IMG/VR virus record: IMGVR_UViG_3300027708_001672
Location: 1-25,095 of that record
Length of the DNA stretch: 25,095 bases
Direction: 5' to 3' (one strand)
From: a virus
Within the stretch, counting starts at the first letter, position 1; each line of letters opens with the position of its first letter. The notes under the pieces were generated by a model. It was not told the DNA's origin. It worked only from the letters and a program-made list of their open reading frames with translations, and did not search any database. The position numbers and the translations under genes were made by a program. Positions 14,207 to 20,341 of this stretch are shown piece by piece.

Positions 14207-14382
14207 TTTTTACCTTCTTCTAATTCTGCATCTTGGCGTAGTTGTTCTTCCATCCAAAGCATTTGAGCATGTTTGAAACCTTCTTCAGTCAACCCATGCC
14301 AACCAATACACTTACCGGTCGGGCTACGGCCACAACCACACTTGCCAAACTCGTTGGCATCTTCTTTAACTCTTATTTGCAT
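14203..14382 (-). CDS. CDGSH-like cysteine-rich mini-protein, 59 aa
   Basis: Found by direct translation. Begins MQIRVKEDANEFGKCGCGRS. The core reads C15-G-C17-G-R-S20-P-T-G-K-C25-I-G-W-H29. This closely follows the CDGSH iron-sulfur pattern C-x-C-x2-S-x3-P-x-C-D-G-x-H, but is one residue shorter and has Ile in place of Asp. Three Cys and one His could bind a 2Fe-2S cluster or zinc. The rest is a charged helix (MLWMEEQLRQDAELEE). GGAG lies 8 bases before the ATG, and its stop overlaps the next start (ATGA), so it is almost certainly expressed. It overlaps the upstream gene by 17 bases. Confidence 0.75.
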   Translation of the reverse strand: MQIRVKEDANEFGKCGCGRSPTGKCIGWHGLTEEGFKHAQMLWMEEQLRQDAELEEGKK

Positions 14383-14548
14383 CTTGTATTCTCCTTATGA
14401 TTTCTTCTGCTTCGGCGAACTCTTTACGTTCAAGCCTTGCTTCGATTATCTTTTCAAAGTCTTCGCGCAATTGGCGTAGATACGGCCGCATACGATCTGT
14501 TGGATAGGGTTGTGTCCAACGAATGGTATAAAGATATTTTGGTTCCAT
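14366..14548 (-). CDS. Hypothetical basic helical protein, 60 aa
   Basis: Start ATG at 14548 is chosen because GGAG lies 5 bases upstream; a longer in-frame reading has no ribosome site and would overlay the 29-aa gene. The protein begins MEPKYLYTIRWTQPYPTDRM. It continues with a long charged helix (LRQLREDFEKIIEARLERK, then AEAEEIIRRIQDANK), likely coiled-coil. No cysteines or signal. Sits between two mini-genes in a coupled group. Function unknown. Confidence 0.65.
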   Translation of the reverse strand: MEPKYLYTIRWTQPYPTDRMRPYLRQLREDFEKIIEARLERKEFAEAEEIIRRIQDANKS

Positions 14549-14550
14549 TG

Positions 14551-14640
14551 TTACTCCATTAAGATAAAAACTAAGGTGGTAATCAATGCCCAGCCTAGAT
14601 TGCCGGTAAGCACCATTGCTACGGGTAAAAGCCAATGCAT
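14551..14640 (-). CDS. Micro-membrane protein, 29 aa
   Basis: Found by direct translation: MHWLLPVAMVLTGNLGWALI, then TTLVFILME. Nearly the whole length is hydrophobic, one transmembrane helix. AAAGG lies 5-6 bases before the ATG. The stop is two bases from the next ATG, and the GGAG that serves the next gene is part of its last codons. A strong promoter at 14668-14697 is placed to drive it as the first cistron. Size makes it uncertain, but the signals are good. Confidence 0.55.
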   Translation of the reverse strand: MHWLLPVAMVLTGNLGWALITTLVFILME

Positions 14641-14667
14641 AAAAACCTTTCTTGAGTTGTATAAGTT

Positions 14668-14697
14668 ATTATACAGTCAAAGAGGCGTTTGTGTCAA
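14668..14697 (-). promoter_or_regulatory. Sigma70-type promoter before the 29-aa gene
   Basis: On the minus strand TTGACA (14692-14697) and TATAAT (14668-14673) are spaced 18 bases, within the last codons of the 139-aa gene; the stop codon of that gene is part of the -10. It would start a transcript covering 14640 to 13505. Confidence 0.7.
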
Positions 14698-15088
14698 CTT
14701 GATTTCCCCATTTAAGAACCCAAAACGAGTAGTCTACTCCTTTGAGAAATGCTTGAACGGCATATTGGTAGCCATAATTGGCAACATCGTGTTGCCTGTG
14801 CCATACTGGAGTTTCTATGCTCTTCTCCATGACAAACTTACCCATTTCACTAGCTTGCCATTCCCAAAGCGATGTAGCCGCATACAAATCTGGATCTTCT
14901 ACTTCACCCATTCGAAACCTGTGTACTATTACTCTATGTATTTGATGTACACGATCTTCTAGTACCATATAGTCGTTTAACTTAGTACCTTTGCGTTGTC
15001 CTAAGTGTCCTTTTTGATAATAGTGATCTTTAAGGTATTGTGTCGTAGTAAAATCTCCGTTTGGTAATTTGATTACACTACTGTTCAT
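14669..15088 (-). CDS. Hypothetical protein, 139 aa
   Basis: Begins MNSSVIKLPNGDFTTTQYLK; the ATG at 15088 shares its A with the upstream stop (TAATG). The N-terminal GDFTTTQYLKDHYYQKG block is followed by a helical, aromatic-rich middle (VLEDRVHQIHRVIVHRFRMG). The C-terminal half has WEWQASEMGKFVMEKS and YGYQYAVQAFLKGVDYSFW. No signal peptide, no cysteines. Coupled to the 2OG-Fe(II) oxygenase gene, so it might act with it. No family recognised. Confidence 0.65.
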   Translation of the reverse strand: MNSSVIKLPNGDFTTTQYLKDHYYQKGHLGQRKGTKLNDYMVLEDRVHQIHRVIVHRFRMGEVEDPDLYAATSLWEWQASEMGKFVMEKSIETPVWHRQHDVANYGYQYAVQAFLKGVDYSFWVLKWGNQVDTNASLTV

Positions 15089-15663
15089 TACCAAACCCAT
15101 GACACCATAGAGTATCGTGTTCCAGAAATAATAGGAGTAACTTTATGTGGATATAAAAACAAACTAGGAAAAACCATAACATCTCCAGCATTGAGAGGGA
15201 TTGGTTGATCTTGAAACATGACAAACTCTCCGCCTTCAAAATCATTGTTAAGTAATGCAACAATACTCAATATAGGTATACCGTTCCTAGTACCATCAAA
15301 CACACCAGATGTTTGATCGCAATGTTCTGTAATGATTGATGTTGGTTTATATATGTTAAACTTAGGCAAAGTATGCCCGTTCCATCCTTGCCACCATGGA
15401 AATCTATAATGACTCGTATAATTGAATATAGATTGCCAAATTGTTTTCATTAACTCTGTTGAAGTTTTTAGTTGCTTGTCTTCGGTTATTTGAAATTCGT
15501 AACGCTCTTCCTCTCCAGGCATAGTTACAGATTCTTGACTATATGTCTTAAATGCTGATCGACTAACATCCATAGTTGACAACTCATCAATTGTCGCTTT
15601 ACAGACTTGTAAATTTAATAGTCCTGGGTAAATTTGAATATAATCTTGTAGGTTCTTTTTCAT
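15088..15663 (-). CDS. 2-oxoglutarate/Fe(II)-dependent oxygenase, 191 aa
   Basis: Non-heme iron dioxygenase of the prolyl-hydroxylase-like type. The double-stranded beta-helix signature is present: H114-C-D116 in ITEHCDQTSG, the distal H173 in YPHKVTP, and R183 in GTRYSMVSWVW for 2-oxoglutarate. The strands FEGGEFVMFQ and AGDVMVFPS fit the family. Start ATG 15663 preferred over an upstream TTG. It lies 4 bases after the carboxypeptidase stop. Substrate unknown: protein side chains, nucleobases and small molecules are all possible. Such oxygenases are common in aquatic myoviruses. All metal ligands are intact. Confidence 0.9.
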   Translation of the reverse strand: MKKNLQDYIQIYPGLLNLQVCKATIDELSTMDVSRSAFKTYSQESVTMPGEEERYEFQITEDKQLKTSTELMKTIWQSIFNYTSHYRFPWWQGWNGHTLPKFNIYKPTSIITEHCDQTSGVFDGTRNGIPILSIVALLNNDFEGGEFVMFQDQPIPLNAGDVMVFPSLFLYPHKVTPIISGTRYSMVSWVW

Positions 15664-15667
15664 GTTT

Positions 15668-16480
15668 TTACATTGGCAAGTCAAATTGTATTGGGTCAGG
15701 TTTCTTTTCTATAGGTTTAGTCGGCAAAGGTGGCGTAGTAATTAAACCGTTTGCCAATTGACTACGCTCGTTAACATTCTTCTGCCCTAATACTGCAATG
15801 CCATAGTGACGCTTGTCCTTTTCAACTAGCATGACAACACATCGGCCTGCTGGATTAGTAAACCCTGTCTTACTAATTAGTATATTATCAAACTTGAAGA
15901 TACTAGGATTGGTATTATGCAATTGGATATGTATGTACTTCTTGCCTTTAGGGATTAGGATCTCTGCTGTTTTATCATCTGCATAGTTTCTTAGTGCTTC
16001 ATTGTCTTTAATTGCTCCTAAGAAACTGATCAACTCATTAGCTGTACTTACATTATTACGGCTTAGGCCTGTGGGCTCTTCAATACTGGTATGTATCAGG
16101 CCACGACCTCGAATGTATGCGTTAGCATCTTTGATAAACTCATTAAAGCCGCCAGGGTAAGTATTGGCCAATGTTTCAGCGGCACGATTATCACTGCTAA
16201 TCATCATGGCCTTCATCAAGTCATGCCTACTGACTAGCATGCCATTAGGAAAGTGTCCGCCACTTTTACCGTTGACTTTTACTTTTTCGTTTAGATCAGC
16301 ACCGCTTCGCAAAATAGTAATAGCCGTAAACAACTTAGTAATACTGGCAATAGGTCTTACTTCATACGTATTAAATGATACTTGATATTCGCTTTGGTCG
16401 TAATCATACAATGCATAAGCACCGTCTGCAAATACACTTGTACTAATAAAGCAGATTAAAAATAATAGTCGTTTCATCAT
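15668..16480 (-). CDS. D-alanyl-D-alanine carboxypeptidase/endopeptidase-like (peptidase S11), 270 aa
   Basis: Penicillin-binding-protein fold that trims peptidoglycan stem peptides in the periplasm. Signal peptide MMKRLLFLICFISTSVFADG. All three catalytic motifs are seen: S46-I-T-K49, S96-D-N98 and K204-T-G206 (ISKTGFTNPAG). Shorter than PBP5 (about 400) and close to PBP7/PbpG (about 310); the C-terminal domain and membrane anchor are lacking and replaced by a proline-rich tail (TTPPLPTKPIEKKPDP). Two ATGs stand in tandem (16480, 16477); GAGG spacing slightly favours the second. Coupled to the upstream 54-aa gene (ATGA). A phage role in wall remodelling or superinfection control is inferred. 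Confidence 0.9.
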   Translation of the reverse strand: MMKRLLFLICFISTSVFADGAYALYDYDQSEYQVSFNTYEVRPIASITKLFTAITILRSGADLNEKVKVNGKSGGHFPNGMLVSRHDLMKAMMISSDNRAAETLANTYPGGFNEFIKDANAYIRGRGLIHTSIEEPTGLSRNNVSTANELISFLGAIKDNEALRNYADDKTAEILIPKGKKYIHIQLHNTNPSIFKFDNILISKTGFTNPAGRCVVMLVEKDKRHYGIAVLGQKNVNERSQLANGLITTPPLPTKPIEKKPDPIQFDLPM

Positions 16481-16641
16481 GTCCTCAATTCAAACCACAT
16501 CCAATCCTTTTCATCTCTGAAGTAGATTTTGTTATTGTTGTGCCACCAGCGACTTCCTGCGGGCCCAAATGTTTCCACCATCCATGCTAATATATATGTA
16601 GGAACCTTGTCCACATGCACACAATGGTATTCGTGTGTCAT
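16477..16641 (-). CDS. F-x-LRW family small protein, 54 aa
   Basis: Start ATG 16641 with GGAG at 8 bases. Begins MTHEYHCVHVDKVPTYILAW, continues METFGP-type with a tryptophan-rich middle (GSRWWHNNNK) and ends IYFRDEKDWMWFELRT. The last 17 residues match the end of several proteins in this cluster (pattern: strand, F-x2-[ED]-K-D-x2-W-F-x-L-R). Probably a small alpha/beta fold. ATGA overlaps on both sides couple it to its neighbours. Function unknown. Confidence 0.7.
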   Translation of the reverse strand: MTHEYHCVHVDKVPTYILAWMVETFGPAGSRWWHNNNKIYFRDEKDWMWFELRT

Positions 16642-16787
16642 TTTGTTTTCTCCAGTGGACCACTTGTTACTGGTCTTGCCCACGGGTTATTATAGTGTAC
16701 ATAATCTTGTTTAGGAGTAGAAGTAAGATTAAAATAAAGTATTTCAACCATAGCCACTATAACCAGGCATTCTATTACAATTTTCAT
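16638..16787 (-). CDS. Small membrane-anchored protein, 49 aa
   Basis: Found by direct translation. Begins MKIVIECLVIVAMVEILYFN, a single hydrophobic segment, followed by a polar tail (TPKQDYVHYNNPWARPVTSG). Both its start and stop lie in four-base ATGA overlaps with the flanking genes (16784-16787 and 16638-16641), which is strong evidence that it is a real cistron filling the otherwise empty gap. Shine-Dalgarno not evident; probably translated by coupling. Function unknown. Confidence 0.65.
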   Translation of the reverse strand: MKIVIECLVIVAMVEILYFNLTSTPKQDYVHYNNPWARPVTSGPLEKTK

Positions 16788-17047
16788 ACTGATCCCCAGC
16801 GCAACTTAAACCAGTTGGCATCTTTGCTATCTTCAAAGATAAAGTCTCTGCCATTACGTTCAAAGGCTTGTTTACAGTTCTCTTCTAACCAATAAGATAT
16901 ATCAATAGCATGATAATTATCTATTAGTCGCGGAAGCATAACACGGTGCCATCCCATGCCTTGGAGCATGCCCCACAGCACTTCTCGGTCAATGTCATTG
17001 GCCATGGCCTTGCCAGCTTTGTTGAGAATTTCTTCTTCTAATGTCAT
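16784..17047 (-). CDS. F-x-LRW family small protein, 87 aa
   Basis: Begins MTLEEEILNKAGKAMANDID. The first 65 residues are helical (LWGMLQGMGWHRVMLPRLID; ISYWLEENCKQAFERNG). It ends DFIFEDSKDANWFKLRWGSV, the clearest copy of the C-terminal signature shared by the family: strand, D-x2-W-F-x-L-R-W. No signal peptide. ATGA overlaps on both sides. Function unknown; a compact ligand- or protein-binding domain is plausible. Confidence 0.75.
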   Translation of the reverse strand: MTLEEEILNKAGKAMANDIDREVLWGMLQGMGWHRVMLPRLIDNYHAIDISYWLEENCKQAFERNGRDFIFEDSKDANWFKLRWGSV

Positions 17048-17439
17048 TTACGAGCCAACTCCAAGAGTATAACATATTTTTGATAAGCCTTTTCCACTGC
17101 GGGATTGGCATCTCGTACTGCTCGGTCCCTAATTTTTTCCCGCCATACCTGCTTACCCTGCTCAGCATCATCAGTAAGCCGTTGCATGTGTTCCTGCTCT
17201 GCCAGTAGCCTTGCTAGATTGTCCGAAGTTAGGTGTATAGCTTTCATGGGAGTTATCTTGGTGTCCATTTGGAAACTGTCTCTATCATAAAAGTCCTGAT
17301 GATAGGAACTGGGTCTCACATACTGGTTGTACTCGCGGCTGTCTTCCACACGGCATTCAAACTTGGAGATAAAATACTCCAAGTCTCCAGCACGGTCTCT
17401 ATGTTTGACCTGGTTATAATAATCATAGTTATTTTTCAT
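17044..17439 (-). CDS. Hypothetical basic helical protein, 131 aa
   Basis: Start ATG 17439 overlaps the upstream stop (ATGA). Begins MKNNYDYYNQVKHRDRAGDL. It has a tyrosine- and aspartate-rich N-terminal half (YNQYVRPSSYHQDFYDRDS) and a long charged helical C-terminal half (LARLLAEQEHMQRLTDDAEQ; VWREKIRDRAVRDANPAVEK). The second half may form a coiled coil. No cysteine motif beyond one Cys, no signal. No family recognised. Confidence 0.65.
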   Translation of the reverse strand: MKNNYDYYNQVKHRDRAGDLEYFISKFECRVEDSREYNQYVRPSSYHQDFYDRDSFQMDTKITPMKAIHLTSDNLARLLAEQEHMQRLTDDAEQGKQVWREKIRDRAVRDANPAVEKAYQKYVILLELARK

Positions 17440-17756
17440 GATGCCCACCTAATTAAGAACATGGTAACGTGCTTTTCGCTGGGAAACTGCCAAACATTGA
17501 AACTCATTCGCTTGCCGCAGTTAGATTCAATACTCCAGGCCTGTACGGGATCCAAGTCTGACTCATTCAGTCCACGCTCAAATCCACGAGGTGCCACATC
17601 ATCCACATAGGCTTGTAGTTTGAGTCCTGGTAATCGTTGCCATTTGATTTTGGGAGTATATGTGATGCCCATGGTGGTGTACCAGTTTTGTAGCAAACTA
17701 TTCACATAACTCTTGCCCATACGACGGCCGCTTGTTAGCAAATATTTTCCAGCCAT
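17436..17756 (-). CDS. F-x-LRW-like small protein with a Walker-A-like segment, 106 aa
   Basis: Start taken at ATG 17756, which has GGGAAG about 10 bases upstream; ATG 17765 is also possible. Begins MAGKYLLTSGRRMGKSYVNS. The GRRMGKS block resembles the Walker A of large-terminase ATPases but nothing else of an ATPase follows, so activity is doubtful. It ends FNVWQFPSEKHVTMFLIRWAS, a variant of the F-x-LRW signature. The 5' end overlaps the deoxyribonucleotidase gene by about 22 bases and the stop overlaps the next start. Function unknown. Confidence 0.65.
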   Translation of the reverse strand: MAGKYLLTSGRRMGKSYVNSLLQNWYTTMGITYTPKIKWQRLPGLKLQAYVDDVAPRGFERGLNESDLDPVQAWSIESNCGKRMSFNVWQFPSEKHVTMFLIRWAS

Positions 17757-18223
17757 GGCTTGCATGCTTCCCAAGTTCGATAGATGTGTGCTTGCCCGCC
17801 TGCTTTGATCCAGTCTTCGCAGTTGCTAGTACGGTCGTCAATTAAGATATCACCGGGCTTGCAGTGACGCCACTTGTCGTGACTGAATGGTCCAATGAAT
17901 ACAGTAACATCTGGAAAGTGTTCGTGTGCCCACCATACTTTATCACTGGCGGTATAGGGCATTGAATAATCGTGTGGTAATGCGGTGAGAAAGAACAAGC
18001 CATCTGCCCTCCCACTTGCCACAGCATTACGACAATATTCAACTAGTTCCTTTGCACCTTCTTTAAGTGGCAGGTTGCGATAGAAATGACTGTTGTGTTT
18101 GATGCGATCCCAATCTTCTTGTGGGATGCGTTCGTTGTCTTTGTTCCAACGCATCTTCAGCATATCTTGTGCGGCTGTGTGCCAATCTGCAACCACATCA
18201 TCCATGTCTAGATAGATAATCAT
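17735..18223 (-). CDS. 5'(3')-deoxyribonucleotidase-like HAD phosphatase, 162 aa
   Basis: HAD-superfamily phosphatase of the NT5C type, expected to dephosphorylate (deoxy)ribonucleoside monophosphates. The nucleophile motif YLDMDDVVADW (4-14) has D6 and D8; motif II is FFLTALP (about 77-83); the late acidic motif is ILIDDRTSNCEDW (about 132-144), all intact. Length is typical for bacterial and phage members. It would tune nucleotide pools during phage DNA synthesis. The start overlaps the stop of the upstream gene (ATGA). Confidence 0.9.
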   Translation of the reverse strand: MIIYLDMDDVVADWHTAAQDMLKMRWNKDNERIPQEDWDRIKHNSHFYRNLPLKEGAKELVEYCRNAVASGRADGLFFLTALPHDYSMPYTASDKVWWAHEHFPDVTVFIGPFSHDKWRHCKPGDILIDDRTSNCEDWIKAGGQAHIYRTWEACKPWLENIC

Positions 18224-18420
18224 TTTGGTTCCTTGTGCTCTACTACCGGTTCTTCACGAGTAATATACATAGGATGATTCATCATCTTCATCCATTGCAC
18301 AGGTTGCCAATACTTATGAAAGATATTGTTTATTACAACAATACCAATAACAATAACAACCAATGCTATCATTACCAATATACTTCCTGCCAACATGTTG
18401 GCTGCGTTACTTACATCCAT
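18220..18420 (-). CDS. Single-span membrane protein, 66 aa
   Basis: Begins MDVSNAANMLAGSILVMIAL. One long hydrophobic helix (about 10-33; VVIVIGIVVINNIF) is followed by an aromatic/methionine stretch (YWQPVQWMKMMNHPMY) and an acidic tail (REEPVVEHKEPK). The ATG shares its A with the upstream stop (TAATG) and its stop overlaps the next start. Function unknown; could be an inner-membrane anchor or holin-like, but a single short span with a long tail does not prove lysis. Confidence 0.65.
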   Translation of the reverse strand: MDVSNAANMLAGSILVMIALVVIVIGIVVINNIFHKYWQPVQWMKMMNHPMYITREEPVVEHKEPK

Positions 18421-18659
18421 TATGTTTGTCCTTCTTTAACATCTTCTTTAGGAATATGATCAATCCATCGTAGGATAAACCAATCACGCTGTGCTGTTGT
18501 TCTAAATGACCAAAAGCCTGGACCCATACAGGTTCCGCACTTGTTTTCTTTTGCCCAAGCAACCATTTCTTTTGCAAGTTCGTTTGATAACTTGTCAGCT
18601 TTAAAGGTAATCCCCGGCAATTTCCACATTCCAACTTCTACGTGCTTCAATTCAATCAC
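18420..18659 (-). CDS. F-x-LRW family small protein, 79 aa, GTG start
   Basis: The start is GTG at 18659, forming a GTGA overlap with the upstream stop. The protein reads (M)IELKHVEVGMWKLPGITF, a lysine-rich helix (LSNELAKEMVAWAKENK), a possible metal-binding C-G-T-C and then GPGFWSFRTTAQRDWFILRW, the family signature, with a polar tail. No signal peptide. The two cysteines might bind zinc with a partner or form a disulfide. Function unknown. Confidence 0.7.
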   Translation of the reverse strand: MIELKHVEVGMWKLPGITFKADKLSNELAKEMVAWAKENKCGTCMGPGFWSFRTTAQRDWFILRWIDHIPKEDVKEGQT

Positions 18660-18883
18660 ACCTGGCCTTCTGGCATGACAAATATAGGCATGCGATCCTT
18701 ATAGCCTTCAAACTCAAAATTATCTAGTAACACAACTAGATTCTCCAGTTCATGAACGGCCTGTGTTCCAGTCATTTTGTTCTTGCCTTCAATTAGTAGA
18801 TATTCTACAGTATCTTTGGGAGTATAGTCTGCATCTGCTGTTGTTTGAAAGCGGAAAATGTGTTTTAGGTCATCTAGCGTCAT
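18656..18883 (-). CDS. Hypothetical protein, 75 aa
   Basis: Begins MTLDDLKHIFRFQTTADADY. The acidic, leucine-rich middle (EYLLIEGKNKMTGTQAVHEL; ENLVVLLDNFEFEG) alternates helices and strands; it ends with a short strand and tail (MPIFVMPEGQV). No cysteines or signal. The start lies inside the 3' end of the 52-aa gene (14-base overlap) and its stop makes a GTGA overlap with the next gene. No family recognised. Confidence 0.6.
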   Translation of the reverse strand: MTLDDLKHIFRFQTTADADYTPKDTVEYLLIEGKNKMTGTQAVHELENLVVLLDNFEFEGYKDRMPIFVMPEGQV

Positions 18884-19028
18884 ATGGGTATTTCCTTACA
18901 ATATCTACAAATAGTTTTAACAAGTCGTCATCACTCATCAAATGAATATCAATTTGATTAGTTTCGAATTCGTATTCGAGATTAACTTCCCAAATATCAT
19001 CAATGTACTCTAAGATCAGATCTCGCAT
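18870..19028 (-). CDS. Small acidic protein, 52 aa
   Basis: Found by direct translation. Begins MRDLILEYIDDIWEVNLEYE and ends DDDLLKLFVDIVRKYPYDAR. Very acidic with strand-like (IWEVNLEYEFETNQIDIHL) and helical (DDDLLKLFVDIVRK) parts. Overlaps the upstream gene by 29 bases and the downstream one by 14. It fills what would otherwise be the only large gap in this cluster. No strong Shine-Dalgarno, which lowers confidence. Function unknown. Confidence 0.5.
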   Translation of the reverse strand: MRDLILEYIDDIWEVNLEYEFETNQIDIHLMSDDDLLKLFVDIVRKYPYDAR

Positions 19029-19272
19029 TTATTAACTCCGAAAACTTTAACAAAAACATAGTATACTTTCTTTCATTGTAGAAATCAAGACGAATGGAAT
19101 GTTCACCGTAGCCGCCATCTGGCTTGATAACCCATTCGTTATGCTCACGTACAGTAAAGCCTAATATGCTACGCATTTTGCTTTTGAGCATAAACACACT
19201 CTTTGGATGCTCTGTGTGCAAATCCTCCCGGATTTGTTTCCATTGCTCAACAGTAAGTTTTAACGTAGGCAT
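19000..19272 (-). CDS. F-x-LRW-like small protein, 90 aa
   Basis: Start ATG 19272 gives MPTLKLTVEQWKQIREDLHT; an ATG three codons upstream is possible, and GGGA lies about 10 bases before the preferred one. Contains a helix (QWKQIREDLHTEHPKSVFML), then strands (MRSILGFTVREHNEWVIKPD; HSIRLDFYNERKYTMFLLKF). The end, F-Y-N-E-R-K-Y-T-M-F-L-L-K-F, is a diverged form of the family signature. The 5' end overlaps the upstream gene by 26 bases. Function unknown. Confidence 0.6.
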   Translation of the reverse strand: MPTLKLTVEQWKQIREDLHTEHPKSVFMLKSKMRSILGFTVREHNEWVIKPDGGYGEHSIRLDFYNERKYTMFLLKFSELINARSDLRVH

Positions 19273-19537
19273 TGTTAGCATCGTCCCAGTGGCGAGTATC
19301 GTATATGCGGAAATGAACACCATAGCCCAGTACGCCCATGCTGAACTCAAAGCCAGCATGATCCTGCTTGCGTGTCCAACGAACTAGACAATCAACAAGC
19401 ATAGGACTGTAGTAGCTGTGATCTAGTTCCCAAAACTTGTGTTTGAACAAAGACCCGTGCATTGATCCAAGGTTATCATAATAGTCCCAGCGATCAAATG
19501 GGTTAGCCAGTTCTATGCATATATTTAAAATGTTCAC
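19247..19537 (-). CDS. Hypothetical conserved-type phage protein, 96 aa, GTG start
   Basis: The start is GTG at 19537, in a GTGA overlap with the upstream stop. Begins (M)NILNICIELANPFDRWDYY. The middle FWELDHSYYSPMLVDCLVRW and the C-terminal WTRKQDHAGFEFSMGVLGYG and FRIYDTRHWDD resemble a phage protein type I have seen in cyanophage-like genomes, without known function. Beta-rich, aromatic, no signal. The gene belongs to the coupled cluster. Confidence 0.7.
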   Translation of the reverse strand: MNILNICIELANPFDRWDYYDNLGSMHGSLFKHKFWELDHSYYSPMLVDCLVRWTRKQDHAGFEFSMGVLGYGVHFRIYDTRHWDDANNAYVKTYC

Positions 19538-19917
19538 GGTGCCAGCTCTCTCAATTCAGCATCCAAATCGTTTTCAACAAATTTGGCCAGGAAGTCAAAA
19601 TTAGCTTCGGCACGTTGGACAGCTGCCCAGGCCTTGGCCATGGCCACATTGTTTTCAATTAGAGTTTTACGATTCAACTCCAACTGTCGTTGTGTACGTG
19701 CCCATTGAAGTAGATCCTGTGTTTCCGGATCCAAACTAACGCTGGCATATCCTGTGGCCAATTGCTGCCATGTGCTGCCATCAAACACTTGATAGTCATT
19801 GCCCTTTACACGTATCACACCTTGCATGGGGTTCTCGCTGGAGGGATTGATATATTGAATTGTTGTGTTGCCACCATTGACCACAACGCCGGGTCCGCCC
19901 ATTACATTCTTTATCAT
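19534..19917 (-). CDS. Hypothetical protein with C-terminal coiled coil, 127 aa
   Basis: Begins MIKNVMGGPGVVVNGGNTTI. The N-terminal third is glycine-rich and beta-like (GVVVNGGNTTIQYINPSSEN). A central module (GVIRVKGNDYQVFDGSTWQQ) resembles small phage virion domains. The C-terminal half is a long charged helix, probably coiled-coil (LQWARTQRQLELNRKTLIEN; MAKAWAAVQRAEANFDFLAK). It could be a minor structural or assembly protein despite its place in a cluster of small genes. ATGA overlap upstream, GTGA downstream. No family recognised with certainty. Confidence 0.7.
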   Translation of the reverse strand: MIKNVMGGPGVVVNGGNTTIQYINPSSENPMQGVIRVKGNDYQVFDGSTWQQLATGYASVSLDPETQDLLQWARTQRQLELNRKTLIENNVAMAKAWAAVQRAEANFDFLAKFVENDLDAELRELAP

Positions 19918-20105
19918 TCGTCGTCATCCTCTTCCGTCACAGGAGCCACATCAGCCTGTGCTGGCCTGCCTGCTTTGCGTGGAGCACCCCAAGCTGATAT
20001 TGGAGCACCTTCTACCCTACCCGATACCCCCGAGGGTATTTGCTGTATCTTACCACCCTTGGCTAAAAACTCTGAAATAGGGTCCAGCTGTTTATCATCG
20101 CTCAT
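19914..20105 (-). CDS. Small protein with SutA-like motif and acidic tail, 63 aa
   Basis: Begins MSDDKQLDPISEFLAKGGKI. The EFLAKGGKIQQIP segment (12-24) resembles the E-F-L-x-R-G-G-K-x-Q-x-I core of SutA, a Pseudomonas RNA-polymerase-binding protein. A central W-G-A-P-R-K-A-G-R-P is AT-hook-like in part, and the end (TEEDDDE) is acidic. Mostly disordered by composition. Binding to host RNA polymerase is a guess from this motif. ATGA overlaps on both sides. Confidence 0.65.
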   Translation of the reverse strand: MSDDKQLDPISEFLAKGGKIQQIPSGVSGRVEGAPISAWGAPRKAGRPAQADVAPVTEEDDDE

Positions 20106-20341
20106 GTTCTAAGTCCTTTAATGTCTTTGTATTCTACCCTGATGTAACTAGTATACTGGCCATCCAGCTTGATGGGCAAGTCCAAATGGATGCTTACCCT
20201 GACACCCTCTGTTTCATTACGCAGGTTGTCCGTATAGGCTGTACCCACCCAGGGTATGCCCATGTATCGACCCTCCACCCTGTCACCAAATTGATATCGG
20301 GGCTTGGGCCTGTGCAGGGCAAAGTATTCGGCTAGGGTCAT
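20102..20341 (-). CDS. Hypothetical beta-rich protein, 79 aa
   Basis: Start ATG 20341 in an ATGA overlap with the upstream stop. Begins MTLAEYFALHRPKPRYQFGD. A beta-barrel-like run follows (YQFGDRVEGRYMGIPWVGTA; GVRVSIHLDLPIKLDGQYTS; YIRVEYKDIKGLRT), suggestive of an SH3- or KOW-type small barrel. No cysteines or signal. Function unknown. Confidence 0.7.
   Translation of the reverse strand: MTLAEYFALHRPKPRYQFGDRVEGRYMGIPWVGTAYTDNLRNETEGVRVSIHLDLPIKLDGQYTSYIRVEYKDIKGLRT

Noticed and set aside
14510-14962. 150-codon plus-strand frame
   Set aside because: Antisense to three well-supported minus-strand genes, without a ribosome site.
18220-18420. Holin
   Set aside because: One membrane span with a long polar tail and no neighbouring endolysin; not enough to call.
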